This document shows positions 31,927 through 41,695 of a stretch of DNA of 64,000 nt, piece after piece. Within the stretch, counting starts at the first letter, position 1; each line of letters begins with the position of its first letter. A program made the translations under genes and the position numbers. Under the pieces are notes generated by a model that made no database searches, was not told where the DNA came from, and saw only the letters and a list, made by a program, of their open reading frames with translations. Source of the DNA: an uncultured Campylobacter sp. (lineage in GTDB: Bacteria > Campylobacterota > Campylobacteria > Campylobacterales > Campylobacteraceae); contig NZ_CAUQKJ010000001.1 of the NCBI RefSeq assembly GCF_963518785.1, positions 314,385 to 378,384 on the forward strand, read 5' to 3'.

Positions 31927-34194
31927 ATGGAACGAAGGAAAACGATGAAATTTAAAATTTCATTAGCGGCATGTATGTGCCTACTATGCGGTAGTTTGGC
32001 TGCAGCGCAAAGTGGCGGTAATTCTGCGCCTGAAAAATCGCAGAATATGGGCGTAATCGAGGTAAATTCCGTCGGCGATAATATCAGCGAGAGCGGCATC
32101 GACGAGGGCTTTTTGAGCAAAAACGTGCAACAAGGTCTGCTTGCGGGCAAGCGCGCTTTGGATCTTCCGTATCAGATCAACACGATCAGCAAGGAGATCA
32201 TGAATCACCAAGGCGTCACCGGCTACGAGGAGGCAGTTAAATACTTCCCGTCCGCGCAGATTCAGATGCGCGGCGGCACTACGGTCGGACGCCCGCAGAC
32301 GCGCGGCTTTGAGGGCAGCGTCGTAGGCAACAGCTTCTGGGACGGCTTTTATACGATTTCGACGACGGCGATTCCGATGGCGATGTTTGAGAGCTTTCAG
32401 GTGCAAAACGGCGTCGCGGGCTCGCTCTACGGCGCGCAAAATCCGGTCGGAATTTTCAGCTACACGCGCAAGCGACCGGTAAAAGATCAGTATATAATTT
32501 GGGGCGATTATATGTCGCGAAGCAATCTGGGGCTGGGGCTTGATCTATCGAATAAATTTGAAAAATTCGGCTATCGCGCGGTATTTTATGGATCAAACGG
32601 CGACAGACAACCAAAGGGCTCAAATTTGCAGCGCCGCTTAGCCAGCGTCACGATGGAATTTTATCCGACGGGCGATCTTACTTTTGAAACCGCGGCGAGC
32701 TATTACGAGCACAATACTAAGGGCTTTGCGGGGCAGTTTGCTCTTGGCGTGCGAGACGGTAAGATTGTAGACGGCATGGAGCTTCCAAAGGCGGTAGATT
32801 CTTCAAAACGCGGTCTTGGGCAGAGCTTTGGAGGTATGCATCTAAAAACCACTACCGCAAGCGCGAAATTTAAATTTACGCCTACCGATAAATGGTATTT
32901 AGAGGGCGGCTTTCAGTTTCAGCGCGCCGATCGTGATACTCATGGCGTTGTAAATTATATCTTGCCTAGCACACATCCGCAATATACAAAGCCGGGCGAT
33001 TATCAAACCAGACACAGCGGCGGTGCTACGGCAGCATATAGATTCGATCTGCCAAGCGGCTATCTCAAGGCCAATACTCAGTTTAACACGGGTGATATCG
33101 AGCATGATTTCAGCGTGCAGACCAACGGATATCACTGGACGCAGGATAGATATAAAAACACGAGTACTAACTATGTCTCGCCTACTATCGGCAATATAAA
33201 CGATCCTAAAATTTTAGATTACACTAACGCTAAGCGCGGAAGCGGGTTATATCATTTCGCAGTCATAGATATGTATAACGTCTCGGTGCTAGATGATATC
33301 ACGATAAACGATAAATTTGACATGATGTTGAGCGCATCTAAGGCGTGGATGAGGCAGGAATCCTACAATAATCGCCAGCAAAGACTTGTCAAAGCCTATA
33401 GCGATTCTGGCTATAGCTGGGCGGGCAGCTTGATCTTCCATCCGATAGAGGATGCCAGTATCTACTACACCTACGCAGATAGCTTGCAACAGGGCTCTAC
33501 CTATGTTTATAATAGCGGTCCGCATAACGGCGAGGTCGCCTCCACGTCGCCGTATCGCTCCAAGCAACACGAGATCGGCGCTAAGATCCGTGTAGCCGAT
33601 ATGATCGATTTTAGCGTGGCGTATTTTGATATACGCCGCCCGATCGCCTACTTAAATAGCTCTACGGGGCTTTACGGCATAAACGGCGAGCAGCGCAACC
33701 GTGGATTTGAGTTTATGAGCGGCGGACGAATTACGCAAAATTTAAGCGTGCTAGGAGGCTTTACCTATATTGATCCTAGGATGCATAACGTAAGCATCGC
33801 GGGTGCTAATCGCAAGGTCGCAAACGGCATCCCGAAAATCAATGCAAATTTAATGCTTGATTACGTGATCCCGGGCACCGATAAGCTTGCGATCAGTACG
33901 AATTTCCACTACACCGGCAAGATGTATCTGGATGATCTAAACACCCAGCACACGCCTAGCTTTTTCGTTACCGATCTTGGTATCAGATACACGAGCGAGC
34001 ACCTTTTAGGCGATAAGACCACGCTGCGCTTCAACGTAAATAACGTATTTAATAAAAAATACTGGGCGGGAATGTATCCTGCGAGTGCCGACGGTGCGGG
34101 CGGTCTTAACGTAACTAGCGTGCTAGGCTCGGCAAACGGCGTGACGCTGGGCGAGAGTAGAAGTTTCATGCTCTCTGCGGAGGTGAAATTTTAA
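31927..34194 (+). CDS. TonB-dependent siderophore receptor
   Basis: Outer-membrane barrel for ferric-siderophore uptake. Two starts are possible: ATG 31927 (AAGGG upstream) and ATG 31945 (GAAGGAA upstream). The second gives a compact signal peptide, MKFKISLAACMCLLCGSLAA; I list the longer form. A TonB box-like GVIEVNS leads into the plug: RALDLPYQINTISKEIMNHQ, GVTGYEEAVKYFPSAQIQMR, RPQTRGFEGSVVGNSFWDGF, and FESFQVQNGVAGSLYGAQNP, the siderophore-receptor pattern. The barrel ends ESRSFMLSAEVKF with terminal Phe. About 755 aa, normal for the family. Ligand not identifiable. It is the second iron-type receptor in the window. Confidence 0.9.
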   Translation: MERRKTMKFKISLAACMCLLCGSLAAAQSGGNSAPEKSQNMGVIEVNSVGDNISESGIDEGFLSKNVQQGLLAGKRALDLPYQINTISKEIMNHQGVTGYEEAVKYFPSAQIQMRGGTTVGRPQTRGFEGSVVGNSFWDGFYTISTTAIPMAMFESFQVQNGVAGSLYGAQNPVGIFSYTRKRPVKDQYIIWGDYMSRSNLGLGLDLSNKFEKFGYRAVFYGSNGDRQPKGSNLQRRLASVTMEFYPTGDLTFETAASYYEHNTKGFAGQFALGVRDGKIVDGMELPKAVDSSKRGLGQSFGGMHLKTTTASAKFKFTPTDKWYLEGGFQFQRADRDTHGVVNYILPSTHPQYTKPGDYQTRHSGGATAAYRFDLPSGYLKANTQFNTGDIEHDFSVQTNGYHWTQDRYKNTSTNYVSPTIGNINDPKILDYTNAKRGSGLYHFAVIDMYNVSVLDDITINDKFDMMLSASKAWMRQESYNNRQQRLVKAYSDSGYSWAGSLIFHPIEDASIYYTYADSLQQGSTYVYNSGPHNGEVASTSPYRSKQHEIGAKIRVADMIDFSVAYFDIRRPIAYLNSSTGLYGINGEQRNRGFEFMSGGRITQNLSVLGGFTYIDPRMHNVSIAGANRKVANGIPKINANLMLDYVIPGTDKLAISTNFHYTGKMYLDDLNTQHTPSFFVTDLGIRYTSEHLLGDKTTLRFNVNNVFNKKYWAGMYPASADGAGGLNVTSVLGSANGVTLGESRSFMLSAEVKF

Positions 34195-34450
34195 AATCTA
34201 GCGGGTTTAAAATTTCTAATTGAGCGGTGCGAATGATTATGGCGCCGCTTTTAAATTTATGAAATTTTATCGCTCTAAGCGGCGAGATTAAATTTAACGA
34301 GGCTTAGTTTCAATTCATTTTAAATTTAAGCCTCGGATTTTGAAATTTTAAACCTTGATTTTAAAATTTCGATCTTTAAATTTTTAAGTCGCCGCGCCTT
34401 AGCTTGCCCGCAAAATTTATCGCTCGGTTTGAAATTTAGCCGTTTTTGGT

Positions 34451-34456
34451 TATAAT
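34451..34456 (+). promoter_or_regulatory. Candidate -10 box of the trkA-like/aroB block
   Basis: GGTTATAATC contains TATAAT 28 bases before ATG 34484; the AT-rich gap upstream has no clear -35. Confidence 0.5.
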
Positions 34457-34483
34457 CTTTGCAAAACCACGAAACGGAGAGCA

Positions 34484-35902
34484 ATGAAACAGATCCTCAT
34501 CATCGCAAGCGGAAAGTTTGCGCGCCATTTTTTATCCCAGGTTTATAAGATCAAAGACGTCGTGCACAACTATCGCGTCATCGCAAAAAACGCGCTTAGC
34601 GTCCCCGAGGCGCTGCAAAAAGAGCAAAATTTCAGCATCGAAATTTTCGATCCCACGAGCATTGAGCGGCTGCGCGTGGTGCTTAGCCTAGCGGAATTCG
34701 ATCGCTGCATAATGATAATGGATGATGAGTTTGACGCCAAGGTGACGCTAGAAAATTTAAAGACGCTCGCTCCCGATTTGGAGCTTTACGCAGCCGATTT
34801 TTGGGGGCTTTTGCGCGAGAATAAAAATGAAGCTCATGTAAAAATCGTAAATACCCTTGCGCTAAATTCCTCGCGCTTCATCGGTTTTTTGCCCGATAGC
34901 CCCGTTTTTGCTGATAATATCGGGCTTGGACGCGGAGAGATAATGGAGGTAAAAGTGCCCGTAGGAAGCTCGTTTGCGTATAAAAAAATCAGCACGCTTT
35001 CTAATGCCAAATATCAAATTCCGATGATCTATCGTCACAACAATTACATCGTAACGACACCCGGCTCGCGGATATATCCGAATGATACGATCTTGGTCGT
35101 TGGTGAGCCTAGCGCGCTGCGAGCGGTGTTTGCTGAAGTAAAAAAGCAAAGTGGGCAATTTCCATCGCCGTTTGGGCTAAATATTTTCGCGCTAATTGAT
35201 ATGAAAAAAATGAGCAACGACGAGATAGCTAGGACGGTTAGGGCGCTTGAGTTTTTGGATTTACATATTAGAAATCATAAAATTTATCTGCGAATTTTAA
35301 ATCCTTTGCTAAACGACGCTTTTAGCGAGCTTAAAGCTCTGTGTGAGCGAGATAAATTTGAAATTCTCATCGATTACTCGGGCGAGCTAAATTTAAAGCG
35401 CGACGTGAGCGAAAATAAAGCAGGCTTGGTAGTTTGCTCAAGCGGAGTTTTCGAAGCGAAAAAAGCGGCGCTTAAAGCGCTTGAAATTCCCGTGCTAAGC
35501 CTTGGAGAGGGCGAGCTAAAAGACGTGCGTAAAAGTGTCGTGTTAAGTGCCGGCGAGCGGCTGCGCGAGGAATCAAGCATCGTCTTTGACATCAGCTCGC
35601 AGCTAGGGCTAGACGTGTATTTGTATCTTTTCGGCGAGAACGAAAAGGGCGAGTTTGCGCAAAGCTACGTGAGCTTATCGAAGCTTTTTAAGCAAAGTTT
35701 ATTCGTGATTCCTTGCGAGCGGCAAAATCCGATTTTAGCGCTAGGCAGCGAGCGAGATCTGCTGCAGTTCGTGCCATTTAATGATAGAATTTTGGCGCGC
35801 AAACTCACGTCGATTTTCAATCAGGATTTGGATCAGATGTATTTTAAACTCGGCAAAAATCATCAAATTTTCGTTCCGAGCGATTACGGGTATGAAAAGT
35901 AA
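34484..35902 (+). CDS. TrkA-like protein with RCK_C domain (COG3400 type)
   Basis: A 472-residue cytosolic protein. The N-terminal ~130 residues form a Rossmann-like TrkA-N domain (KQILIIASGKFARHFLSQVY, then RCIMIMDDEFDAKVTLEN), although the GxGxxG loop is replaced by SGKFAR, so nucleotide binding is uncertain. Residues ~145-215 look like a TrkA-C/RCK_C module (GRGEIMEVKVPVGSSFAYKK, PNDTILVVGEP). The second half is a repeat-like alpha/beta region. The family occurs in Campylobacter and Helicobacter beside aroB and is thought to sense ligands for potassium transport; that role is unproven. GGAG precedes the ATG. First gene of a syntenic block. Confidence 0.8.
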   Translation: MKQILIIASGKFARHFLSQVYKIKDVVHNYRVIAKNALSVPEALQKEQNFSIEIFDPTSIERLRVVLSLAEFDRCIMIMDDEFDAKVTLENLKTLAPDLELYAADFWGLLRENKNEAHVKIVNTLALNSSRFIGFLPDSPVFADNIGLGRGEIMEVKVPVGSSFAYKKISTLSNAKYQIPMIYRHNNYIVTTPGSRIYPNDTILVVGEPSALRAVFAEVKKQSGQFPSPFGLNIFALIDMKKMSNDEIARTVRALEFLDLHIRNHKIYLRILNPLLNDAFSELKALCERDKFEILIDYSGELNLKRDVSENKAGLVVCSSGVFEAKKAALKALEIPVLSLGEGELKDVRKSVVLSAGERLREESSIVFDISSQLGLDVYLYLFGENEKGEFAQSYVSLSKLFKQSLFVIPCERQNPILALGSERDLLQFVPFNDRILARKLTSIFNQDLDQMYFKLGKNHQIFVPSDYGYEK

Positions 35903-35915
35903 TCGAAATTTATGT

Positions 35916-35921
35916 TACAAT
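35916..35921 (+). promoter_or_regulatory. Candidate extended -10 box for aroB
   Basis: TGTTACAAT is a TGnTACAAT extended -10 placed 24 bases before the aroB ATG, just after the trkA-like stop. Confidence 0.45.
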
Positions 35922-35945
35922 TACCCAAAAATCAAAGGCTAGCGT

Positions 35946-36977
35946 ATGAAAATCGATCTTAATTTAGACAAAAAATACAGCGTTTTTATCGACGAATTGC
36001 ATAGTTTAAAACTTAGCGGTAAGGTCGCTATCGTGACAAATCCAAAAGTAGGCGGGCTGTGGCTTGATTTCTTACTGCAGCGGCTAGATTGCGAGCAAAA
36101 ATTTATCATCACGATCCCAGACGGCGAGGAGTATAAAAATACCGCGAGCGTGGAGCAAATTTTGCAGCAGCTTTTTGGCTCCAAGCTTGATCGCAAAAGC
36201 ACGCTCATCGCTCTTGGCGGCGGCGTCATTAGCGACATAACGGGCTTTTGCGCGAGCATTTATGAGCGCGGCATCGATTTTATCAATATTCCGACGACTT
36301 TGCTAGCGCAAGTAGATGCAAGCGTCGGCGGTAAGACGGGCGTGAATAATCGCTTCGGCAAAAATTTAATCGGCTCATTTTATCAGCCGCGAGCGGTTTA
36401 TTGCGAGAGTAAATTTTTATCGACGCTTCCTGCGCGAGAGTTTGCCGCAGGCGTTGCGGAGGCTGTAAAGATGGCTGTATGCTTTGATGTCGAACTATTT
36501 AAATTTTTCGAGATGCACGATCTAAAAAGCGCCGATGAAATTTCGCACGTAATCGCTCGCTGTGTGGAGATTAAAGCAAGCGTTGTAGAGCGAGACGAGC
36601 GCGAAAGCGGCGTGCGTGCAGTGTTAAACTACGGACACACCTTTGCTCACGCTATCGAAAAAATTACTAATTATAAAAAATTTTTGCACGGCGAGGCTGT
36701 GGCGATCGGCATGGTGATGGCAAACGCGCTAGCGCGCCGTCTTGGTAAATTAAATGAGCTTGAAGAGGAGCAGATCCGTAAAGTGCTTCAAAAATTCGCG
36801 CTTCCGATAAAATTCCACGTAGAGGATGCGGCGGAATTTTACGAGCTGTTTTTTCTCGATAAAAAAAGCGAAAACGGCAAGATAAAATTTATCCTGCCCG
36901 ATGGCATCGGTAAATTCTACACTTCCAAAGAGATCGCAAAATATGAAGTAATCGCAGCGCTGAAAGAGTTTGAATGA
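35946..36977 (+). CDS. aroB: 3-dehydroquinate synthase
   Basis: Second enzyme of the shikimate pathway: converts DAHP to 3-dehydroquinate with NAD and a divalent metal. Family blocks are PDGEEYKNTASVEQIL, IALGGGVISDITGFCASIYE, FINIPTTLLAQVDASVGGKT, GVNNRFGKNLIGSFYQPRAV, AAGVAEAVKMAV, LNYGHTFAHAIEK with a zinc histidine, and HGEAVAIGMVMAN with another metal histidine. At 343 aa it is typical for the phylum. Its stop overlaps the mechanosensitive-channel start by four bases. In Campylobacter and Helicobacter aroB commonly heads this block. Confidence 0.97.
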   Translation: MKIDLNLDKKYSVFIDELHSLKLSGKVAIVTNPKVGGLWLDFLLQRLDCEQKFIITIPDGEEYKNTASVEQILQQLFGSKLDRKSTLIALGGGVISDITGFCASIYERGIDFINIPTTLLAQVDASVGGKTGVNNRFGKNLIGSFYQPRAVYCESKFLSTLPAREFAAGVAEAVKMAVCFDVELFKFFEMHDLKSADEISHVIARCVEIKASVVERDERESGVRAVLNYGHTFAHAIEKITNYKKFLHGEAVAIGMVMANALARRLGKLNELEEEQIRKVLQKFALPIKFHVEDAAEFYELFFLDKKSENGKIKFILPDGIGKFYTSKEIAKYEVIAALKEFE

Positions 36978-38683
36978 GAGCGCTTGCAGCTATTTTTTTG
37001 ATTTTTAATCTTGCATTTTGCGAGGCAAATTCTACGCTCTCCACCGCGCACACGCGCTTAGAATCTAACGCTAGCTCTGCCGCTAGTGAGAAGAAAGATG
37101 AAAATTCTAAGCTATCCGCGTCGCTAAAAGATCAGATCCGTGTTATTGACGATGAGATTAAAAATAATATCTGGATCTCTCGCTTTTCAAATTTCATCGG
37201 CTATCAAAATTTGCAAAAGCAATCCAGCCAGCTCGAAGCGGAGCTAAAAAAGAGCGCCGGCACCGATAAGATCGCAGAGATTCAAAAAAGACTTCGCGCC
37301 GTAAAAGAGCAGCTCATACTGCTAAAAGAGTATGAAAAATCTCCGTTTTTAGATATCATCGCGATGCCTGAAACCCCCGAGCCTGCGCGCATTACAAATC
37401 CTTTTTCGATAATTTCAGGTTTTTCTACGATTAGAAATTTGCAAGCTCAAAAGATGGAGCAGAAAAACGCGATCGAAAATATTAAAGCTTTAATCGATAA
37501 ACTTGAAGCAAAAAGAGCGCTATATGAGCGTTTGATGCAGATTGATACGGACGCAAGCGCTGCGGCGGAGCTTAAAAGCTTAGATTACGAGCTTAGCGAG
37601 TTTAGCTCCGCATACGAGATCGCGCAGACCACATACGACGTTTACGAAAAAAAGATCAACTCCCAAATCGCCGTGCAGACCGCCGATATAAAAGCTCAAA
37701 TCAAGCGCGCGGGAAATATCGCCGTATGGATACTCGTAGTCATCGCGCTGTCGTTTTTATGCAAGGTAGTGGCGAAAAAATATATCAAAAACGACGAGAA
37801 TTTTTATATCGTAAATAAAGCTATCAACGTTTTAAATTTCACGCTGATCGCGCTGATACTACTCTTTTCTTACATCGAGAATATGACGCACTTCGTGACG
37901 GTTTTAGGCTTTGCCTCGGCAGGTCTAGCGATCGCGATGAAAGATATGTTTATGAGCTCCTTAGGCTGGCTTACGATCGTGCTTGGCGGCAGCTTTCGCG
38001 TGGGCGATCGTATCCGGGTGCATAAAAACGGCGAGACCTACGTAGGCGATATCATCGATATTTCGGTGCTTAGGATGACGATTTTCGAGGACGTTACTAT
38101 GACTACGTGGAGAGAAAATAAACGCGCAGGCAGAGTGATTTTCATACCGAACAATTATATTTTTACCGATCTTATCTCAAACTACACTCATAGCGGCATG
38201 AAGACCGTCTGGGACGGCATCAGCATACTTTTAACATTTGATAGCAACCATAAAAAGGCGATGTATCTTATAAAAAACATCGTGCGGAAGTATTCCAGAG
38301 GCTACACCGACATCGCTAAAAAGCAGATGGGCAAGCTTCGTTCGCAATACAGCATCAAAAATCCAAACGTCGAGCCTAGAATTTTCAGCTTTTTTGAGCC
38401 ATACGGCATTGAAATTTCGGTTTGGTATATGACGAACTCTTACGCGACGCTCGGGCTTCGCAGCAACATCTCGGCTGAAATTTTAGATGCGCTAAGAAGC
38501 GAGCCCGACATAAAGATCGCCTATCCCGCATACACGCTTTTTAACGGCAAAAATTATGCGGCTGCGGGCGGAAATTTTGCCACGCAAGATCTCGGCTCCG
38601 AGCAGCAAGGCTCGCAAAATTTAAACGCAGCGGCGCAGGGTGCGGGCTTTGCCACAGGAAGCGGATTCGGGAGCGAAATTTGA
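36974..38683 (+). CDS. MscS-family mechanosensitive ion channel with periplasmic coiled-coil domain
   Basis: Inner-membrane channel of the MscS/MscK type that releases solutes on osmotic downshift. A signal peptide (MRALAAIFLIFNLAFCEA) leads to ~200 residues of periplasmic, coiled-coil-prone sequence (residues ~40-220). Three membrane helices follow near 250-330, the last being the pore helix FASAGLAIAMKDMFMSSLGW. The beta domain contains RVGDRIRV and VFIPNNYIF, and the C-terminal alpha/beta domain follows. The tail after residue ~525 is low-complexity and Gln/Ala/Gly-rich. 569 aa. It overlaps aroB and mtaB by four bases each, indicating tight coupling. Related to the channel next to aroB in C. 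jejuni and H. pylori. Confidence 0.9.
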   Translation: MRALAAIFLIFNLAFCEANSTLSTAHTRLESNASSAASEKKDENSKLSASLKDQIRVIDDEIKNNIWISRFSNFIGYQNLQKQSSQLEAELKKSAGTDKIAEIQKRLRAVKEQLILLKEYEKSPFLDIIAMPETPEPARITNPFSIISGFSTIRNLQAQKMEQKNAIENIKALIDKLEAKRALYERLMQIDTDASAAAELKSLDYELSEFSSAYEIAQTTYDVYEKKINSQIAVQTADIKAQIKRAGNIAVWILVVIALSFLCKVVAKKYIKNDENFYIVNKAINVLNFTLIALILLFSYIENMTHFVTVLGFASAGLAIAMKDMFMSSLGWLTIVLGGSFRVGDRIRVHKNGETYVGDIIDISVLRMTIFEDVTMTTWRENKRAGRVIFIPNNYIFTDLISNYTHSGMKTVWDGISILLTFDSNHKKAMYLIKNIVRKYSRGYTDIAKKQMGKLRSQYSIKNPNVEPRIFSFFEPYGIEISVWYMTNSYATLGLRSNISAEILDALRSEPDIKIAYPAYTLFNGKNYAAAGGNFATQDLGSEQQGSQNLNAAAQGAGFATGSGFGSEI

Positions 38684-39912
38684 AAATTTATTTTAAAACG
38701 TTTGGATGCCGCACCAATATCTACGACACGCAGCTTATCAAAAGCAACCTCAAATCGGGCGAGATCACGCACGACGAGCAGGGCGCGGACGTCGTCGTGA
38801 TAAACTCCTGCACCGTTACGAACGGTGCCGACGCGGACGTACGAAACTACGTAAATAAGATGAACCGCCTCGGTAAAAAGATATTGCTAACCGGCTGCGG
38901 TGCGGTTTCGCGCGGCGAGGAGCTGTATAAAAACGGCGCGGTATTCGGCGTGTTCGGAATGTCGCAAAAGGAAAAGATCGACGAGTTTTTGGGCTCGGAG
39001 TCGAAATTTTACGATATCGGCGATCTAAGTAGCGTCGAAAAAAATTTAGTAAGCGACTATGAGGATCACACCAAGGCCTTTATTAAAATTCAAGAAGGGT
39101 GCGATTTTAACTGCAGCTACTGCATAATCCCCTCGGTGCGCGGCCGCTCGCGCAGTATCGCAGAAAGCGCGATCTTAAAAGAGGCGGCGAGCCTTGCCGC
39201 AAACGGCTTTAGCGAGATCGTGCTAACCGGCACCAATATCGGAAGCTATGGCAAATCCGCTGGCACGAGCCTCGGCGCGCTGCTTCAAAAGCTGGGCGCG
39301 ATCCGCGGAATTCGCCGCATTCGCCTAGGCAGCATCGAGCCCTCGCAGATCGATGAGAGCTTTCGCGAAATTTTATCCGAGCCGTGGCTGGAGCGGCATC
39401 TGCACATCGCTCTTCAGCACACTTCGCAAAAGATGCTTAGCATAATGCGCCGCCGAAATTCCGCGCTAAGGGATTTGGAGCTTTTTTGCGAGCTTGCGGA
39501 GCGCGGATTTGCGCTGGGAACGGACTTTATCGTCGCGCATCCGGGCGAGAGCGAAGAAATTTGGCTTGAAGCGGTAGAAAATTTCAAAAAATTCCCGCTC
39601 ACGCATCTACACGCCTTTATTTTTTCGCCGAGGCAAGGGACCGCCTCGGCGTCGCTAAAAGGCCGCATAGACGGCAAAACGGCGAAGGAGCGGCTGAAGA
39701 TGCTACAAAACATAACGGCGCTGAATAATTATAAATTTCGCCTTTCGCACAAGGTGCCGTTAAATGTGCTGATCGAGCGGAAAAACGGAGAGTTTTATGA
39801 AGGATATGATCAATTTTATGATAAAATTTGGATCAAAAGCGATGAGGATTTGTCGAAAAAATGGATGGAGATAAGAGATTATGAGGTTAAATTTGATGGA
39901 AATTTTGCATAA
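38680..39912 (+). CDS. mtaB: tRNA (N6-threonylcarbamoyl-A37)-C2 methylthiotransferase MtaB
   Basis: Radical-SAM methylthiotransferase that converts t6A37 to ms2t6A37 in tRNAs reading ANN codons. TTG 38680 start, overlapping the upstream stop. N-terminal cluster cysteines are C10, C44 and C73 (TFGCRTN, NSCTVTN, LTGCGA). The radical-SAM motif C141-DFN-C145-SY-C148 and the GTNIGSYG stretch follow. The shorter opening block FKTFGCRTNIYDTQ places it with MtaB rather than MiaB. A C-terminal TRAM-like part is short or degenerate. 410 aa. The ftsH-like gene begins within its last codons. Confidence 0.9.
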   Translation: MKIYFKTFGCRTNIYDTQLIKSNLKSGEITHDEQGADVVVINSCTVTNGADADVRNYVNKMNRLGKKILLTGCGAVSRGEELYKNGAVFGVFGMSQKEKIDEFLGSESKFYDIGDLSSVEKNLVSDYEDHTKAFIKIQEGCDFNCSYCIIPSVRGRSRSIAESAILKEAASLAANGFSEIVLTGTNIGSYGKSAGTSLGALLQKLGAIRGIRRIRLGSIEPSQIDESFREILSEPWLERHLHIALQHTSQKMLSIMRRRNSALRDLELFCELAERGFALGTDFIVAHPGESEEIWLEAVENFKKFPLTHLHAFIFSPRQGTASASLKGRIDGKTAKERLKMLQNITALNNYKFRLSHKVPLNVLIERKNGEFYEGYDQFYDKIWIKSDEDLSKKWMEIRDYEVKFDGNFA

Positions 39913-41665
39913 AATCAAAAAAAGCAAGCTAAATATAATTCTGATTTTTTTGGTGCTGCTTATCGTTTTGCTCTCGATCGTTTATTTTAAAGACGATTCG
40001 CGATACATCACCGAGCGCGAATTTAGCGAGCTAGTCCGCGCAGATCAGATCAAACGCGCGCATATAGAGGACGGAAATTTAAATTTTACCTACGACGGCA
40101 AACGCTATAAAATTTTAACTGATATCGTTAATTTAAAAGAGCTGTCTAACCACGCTTTGATTACGAAGGAAGAGGATAGCGGAAGCGGCGGTATCAGCGC
40201 GATCTTGGTAATTTTTACATTCGCATTTTTTCTCTTCGTATATTATTTTGAAACCGTTTTGGCGCGTCGCCGCAGGATGGACGGCGTAGGCACTGCGCGT
40301 CAAGGCAGCGCAAATGCAGAGCTCGGCGATCTTTCGCCAAGCGTTAGCGACGTGAGATTTAGCGACGTAGCGGGCATCAGCGAGGTTAAAGACGAACTCA
40401 TAGAGATCGTGGATTTTTTAAAAAATCCCGCAAAATATCGCAATTTCGGCATCAAGCTGCCGAAAGGAATTTTAATGATCGGCGAGCCCGGCGTCGGTAA
40501 AACGCTTATCGCAAAAGCCGTAGCGGGTGAAGCAGACGTGCCGTTTTTTTACCAAAGCGGCGCAAGTTTCGCCGAGGTCTTTGTGGGCGTCGGCGCTAGG
40601 CGGGTTCGCGAGCTGTTTGCAAAGGCCAAATCCTGCGCACCCGCGATTATTTTTATCGACGAGATCGACGCAGTCGGCGGCAAGCGCGGTATCGGGCGCA
40701 ACGACGAGCGGGAAGCTACGCTAAATCAGCTGCTGACCGAGATGGACGGATTTGAGGAAAATAGCGGCGTGATGGTAATCGGCGCGACTAACAAAATAAA
40801 TATGATCGACGATGCGCTATTGCGCTCGGGGCGCTTTGATAGGCGCGTTTTCATCGGGCTTCCGAACTACAAAGACCGCATCGAAATTTTAAAAATTTAC
40901 CTCGAGGGCAAAAGGTGTAGCGCGAATATCAATAAAGTAAGCCGTCTCTGCGTGGGCTTTAGCGGCGCAGGGGTAGCGACGCTGGTAAATGAAGCCGCGA
41001 TCAACGCTCTTAAGCGCGGCAGCGATACGATCGAGCTTAGCGATTTTGAAAACGTGCGAATGAGGGTCTTTTACGGCGTGCAAAAAAGCAGAATTCTAAC
41101 TGAATACGAAAAGGAGATCCAGGCGTTCTATCAGGGCGCAAAGGCGCTTAGCGCATATTGGTATTCGTTTGATTTCGAAAAGATCGAGCTTTTAAACGAT
41201 AAATTTTTAAACGAGGATTTCGAGATCGAATCCAAAACGCAAATTTTAAATCAAATCAAAGTGCTTTTAAGCGGTATGGCGGCGCTACGGATCCATAAAA
41301 ACGACGCTTTTTCAAATTCTGCTAGCGACGTAAAGCAAGCTATCGCGCTGGCGCAAAAGATGGTTTTTGAGCTCGCGATGGGCGATAGTTTTACTCCTAG
41401 CGCGCAGAGCGTGAATAAAATTTTGCAAGATTGCTACGACGAGGTAAGCGAGATAATCCGCACGATGCAGGATAAGCTAAATCAAATTTCAAAGCAAATT
41501 TTCGTCTATGAGTTCATAACTTTCGAGGATGTTCAAAAGATTTGCGAATCTGATGGTGTGGAGCAAGAAGGCGTCTCCGCGCAAGAGCAAGATTTGCAAA
41601 AGCTGGAAAAAGATAGCGAAAGCTCTGGAGAAAAGCCGCAAGACGGCACGCTAAATTTCGATTAA
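39881..41665 (+). CDS. FtsH-like membrane AAA ATPase lacking the zinc-protease motif
   Basis: Membrane-anchored AAA+ ATPase related to FtsH. Helix 1 lies at residues ~18-35, a short FtsH extracellular-like domain at ~45-95, and helix 2 at ~105-125. The AAA module has Walker A GEPGVGKT at 201-208, Walker B IIFIDEIDAVGGKRG, and the second region of homology DALLRSGRFDRRVFIGLPN. Where FtsH carries the HEXXH zinc site after EKEK, this protein has EKEIQAFYQGAKALSAYW: Y417-Q-G-A-K421 replaces both histidines and the glutamate. A proteolytic role is therefore unlikely; it may be an unfoldase or adaptor. It overlaps mtaB by 32 bases if ATG 39881 is used; ATG 39896 is an alternative. H. pylori has a similar gene order as I recall. 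Confidence 0.9.
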   Translation: MRLNLMEILHKIKKSKLNIILIFLVLLIVLLSIVYFKDDSRYITEREFSELVRADQIKRAHIEDGNLNFTYDGKRYKILTDIVNLKELSNHALITKEEDSGSGGISAILVIFTFAFFLFVYYFETVLARRRRMDGVGTARQGSANAELGDLSPSVSDVRFSDVAGISEVKDELIEIVDFLKNPAKYRNFGIKLPKGILMIGEPGVGKTLIAKAVAGEADVPFFYQSGASFAEVFVGVGARRVRELFAKAKSCAPAIIFIDEIDAVGGKRGIGRNDEREATLNQLLTEMDGFEENSGVMVIGATNKINMIDDALLRSGRFDRRVFIGLPNYKDRIEILKIYLEGKRCSANINKVSRLCVGFSGAGVATLVNEAAINALKRGSDTIELSDFENVRMRVFYGVQKSRILTEYEKEIQAFYQGAKALSAYWYSFDFEKIELLNDKFLNEDFEIESKTQILNQIKVLLSGMAALRIHKNDAFSNSASDVKQAIALAQKMVFELAMGDSFTPSAQSVNKILQDCYDEVSEIIRTMQDKLNQISKQIFVYEFITFEDVQKICESDGVEQEGVSAQEQDLQKLEKDSESSGEKPQDGTLNFD

Positions 41666-41695
41666 ATTTTAAAATTCCAATATAAGGAGAGGAAA

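Noticed and set aside
39414..39713. Minus-strand 99-codon frame within mtaB
   Set aside because: Shadow of a well-conserved gene.
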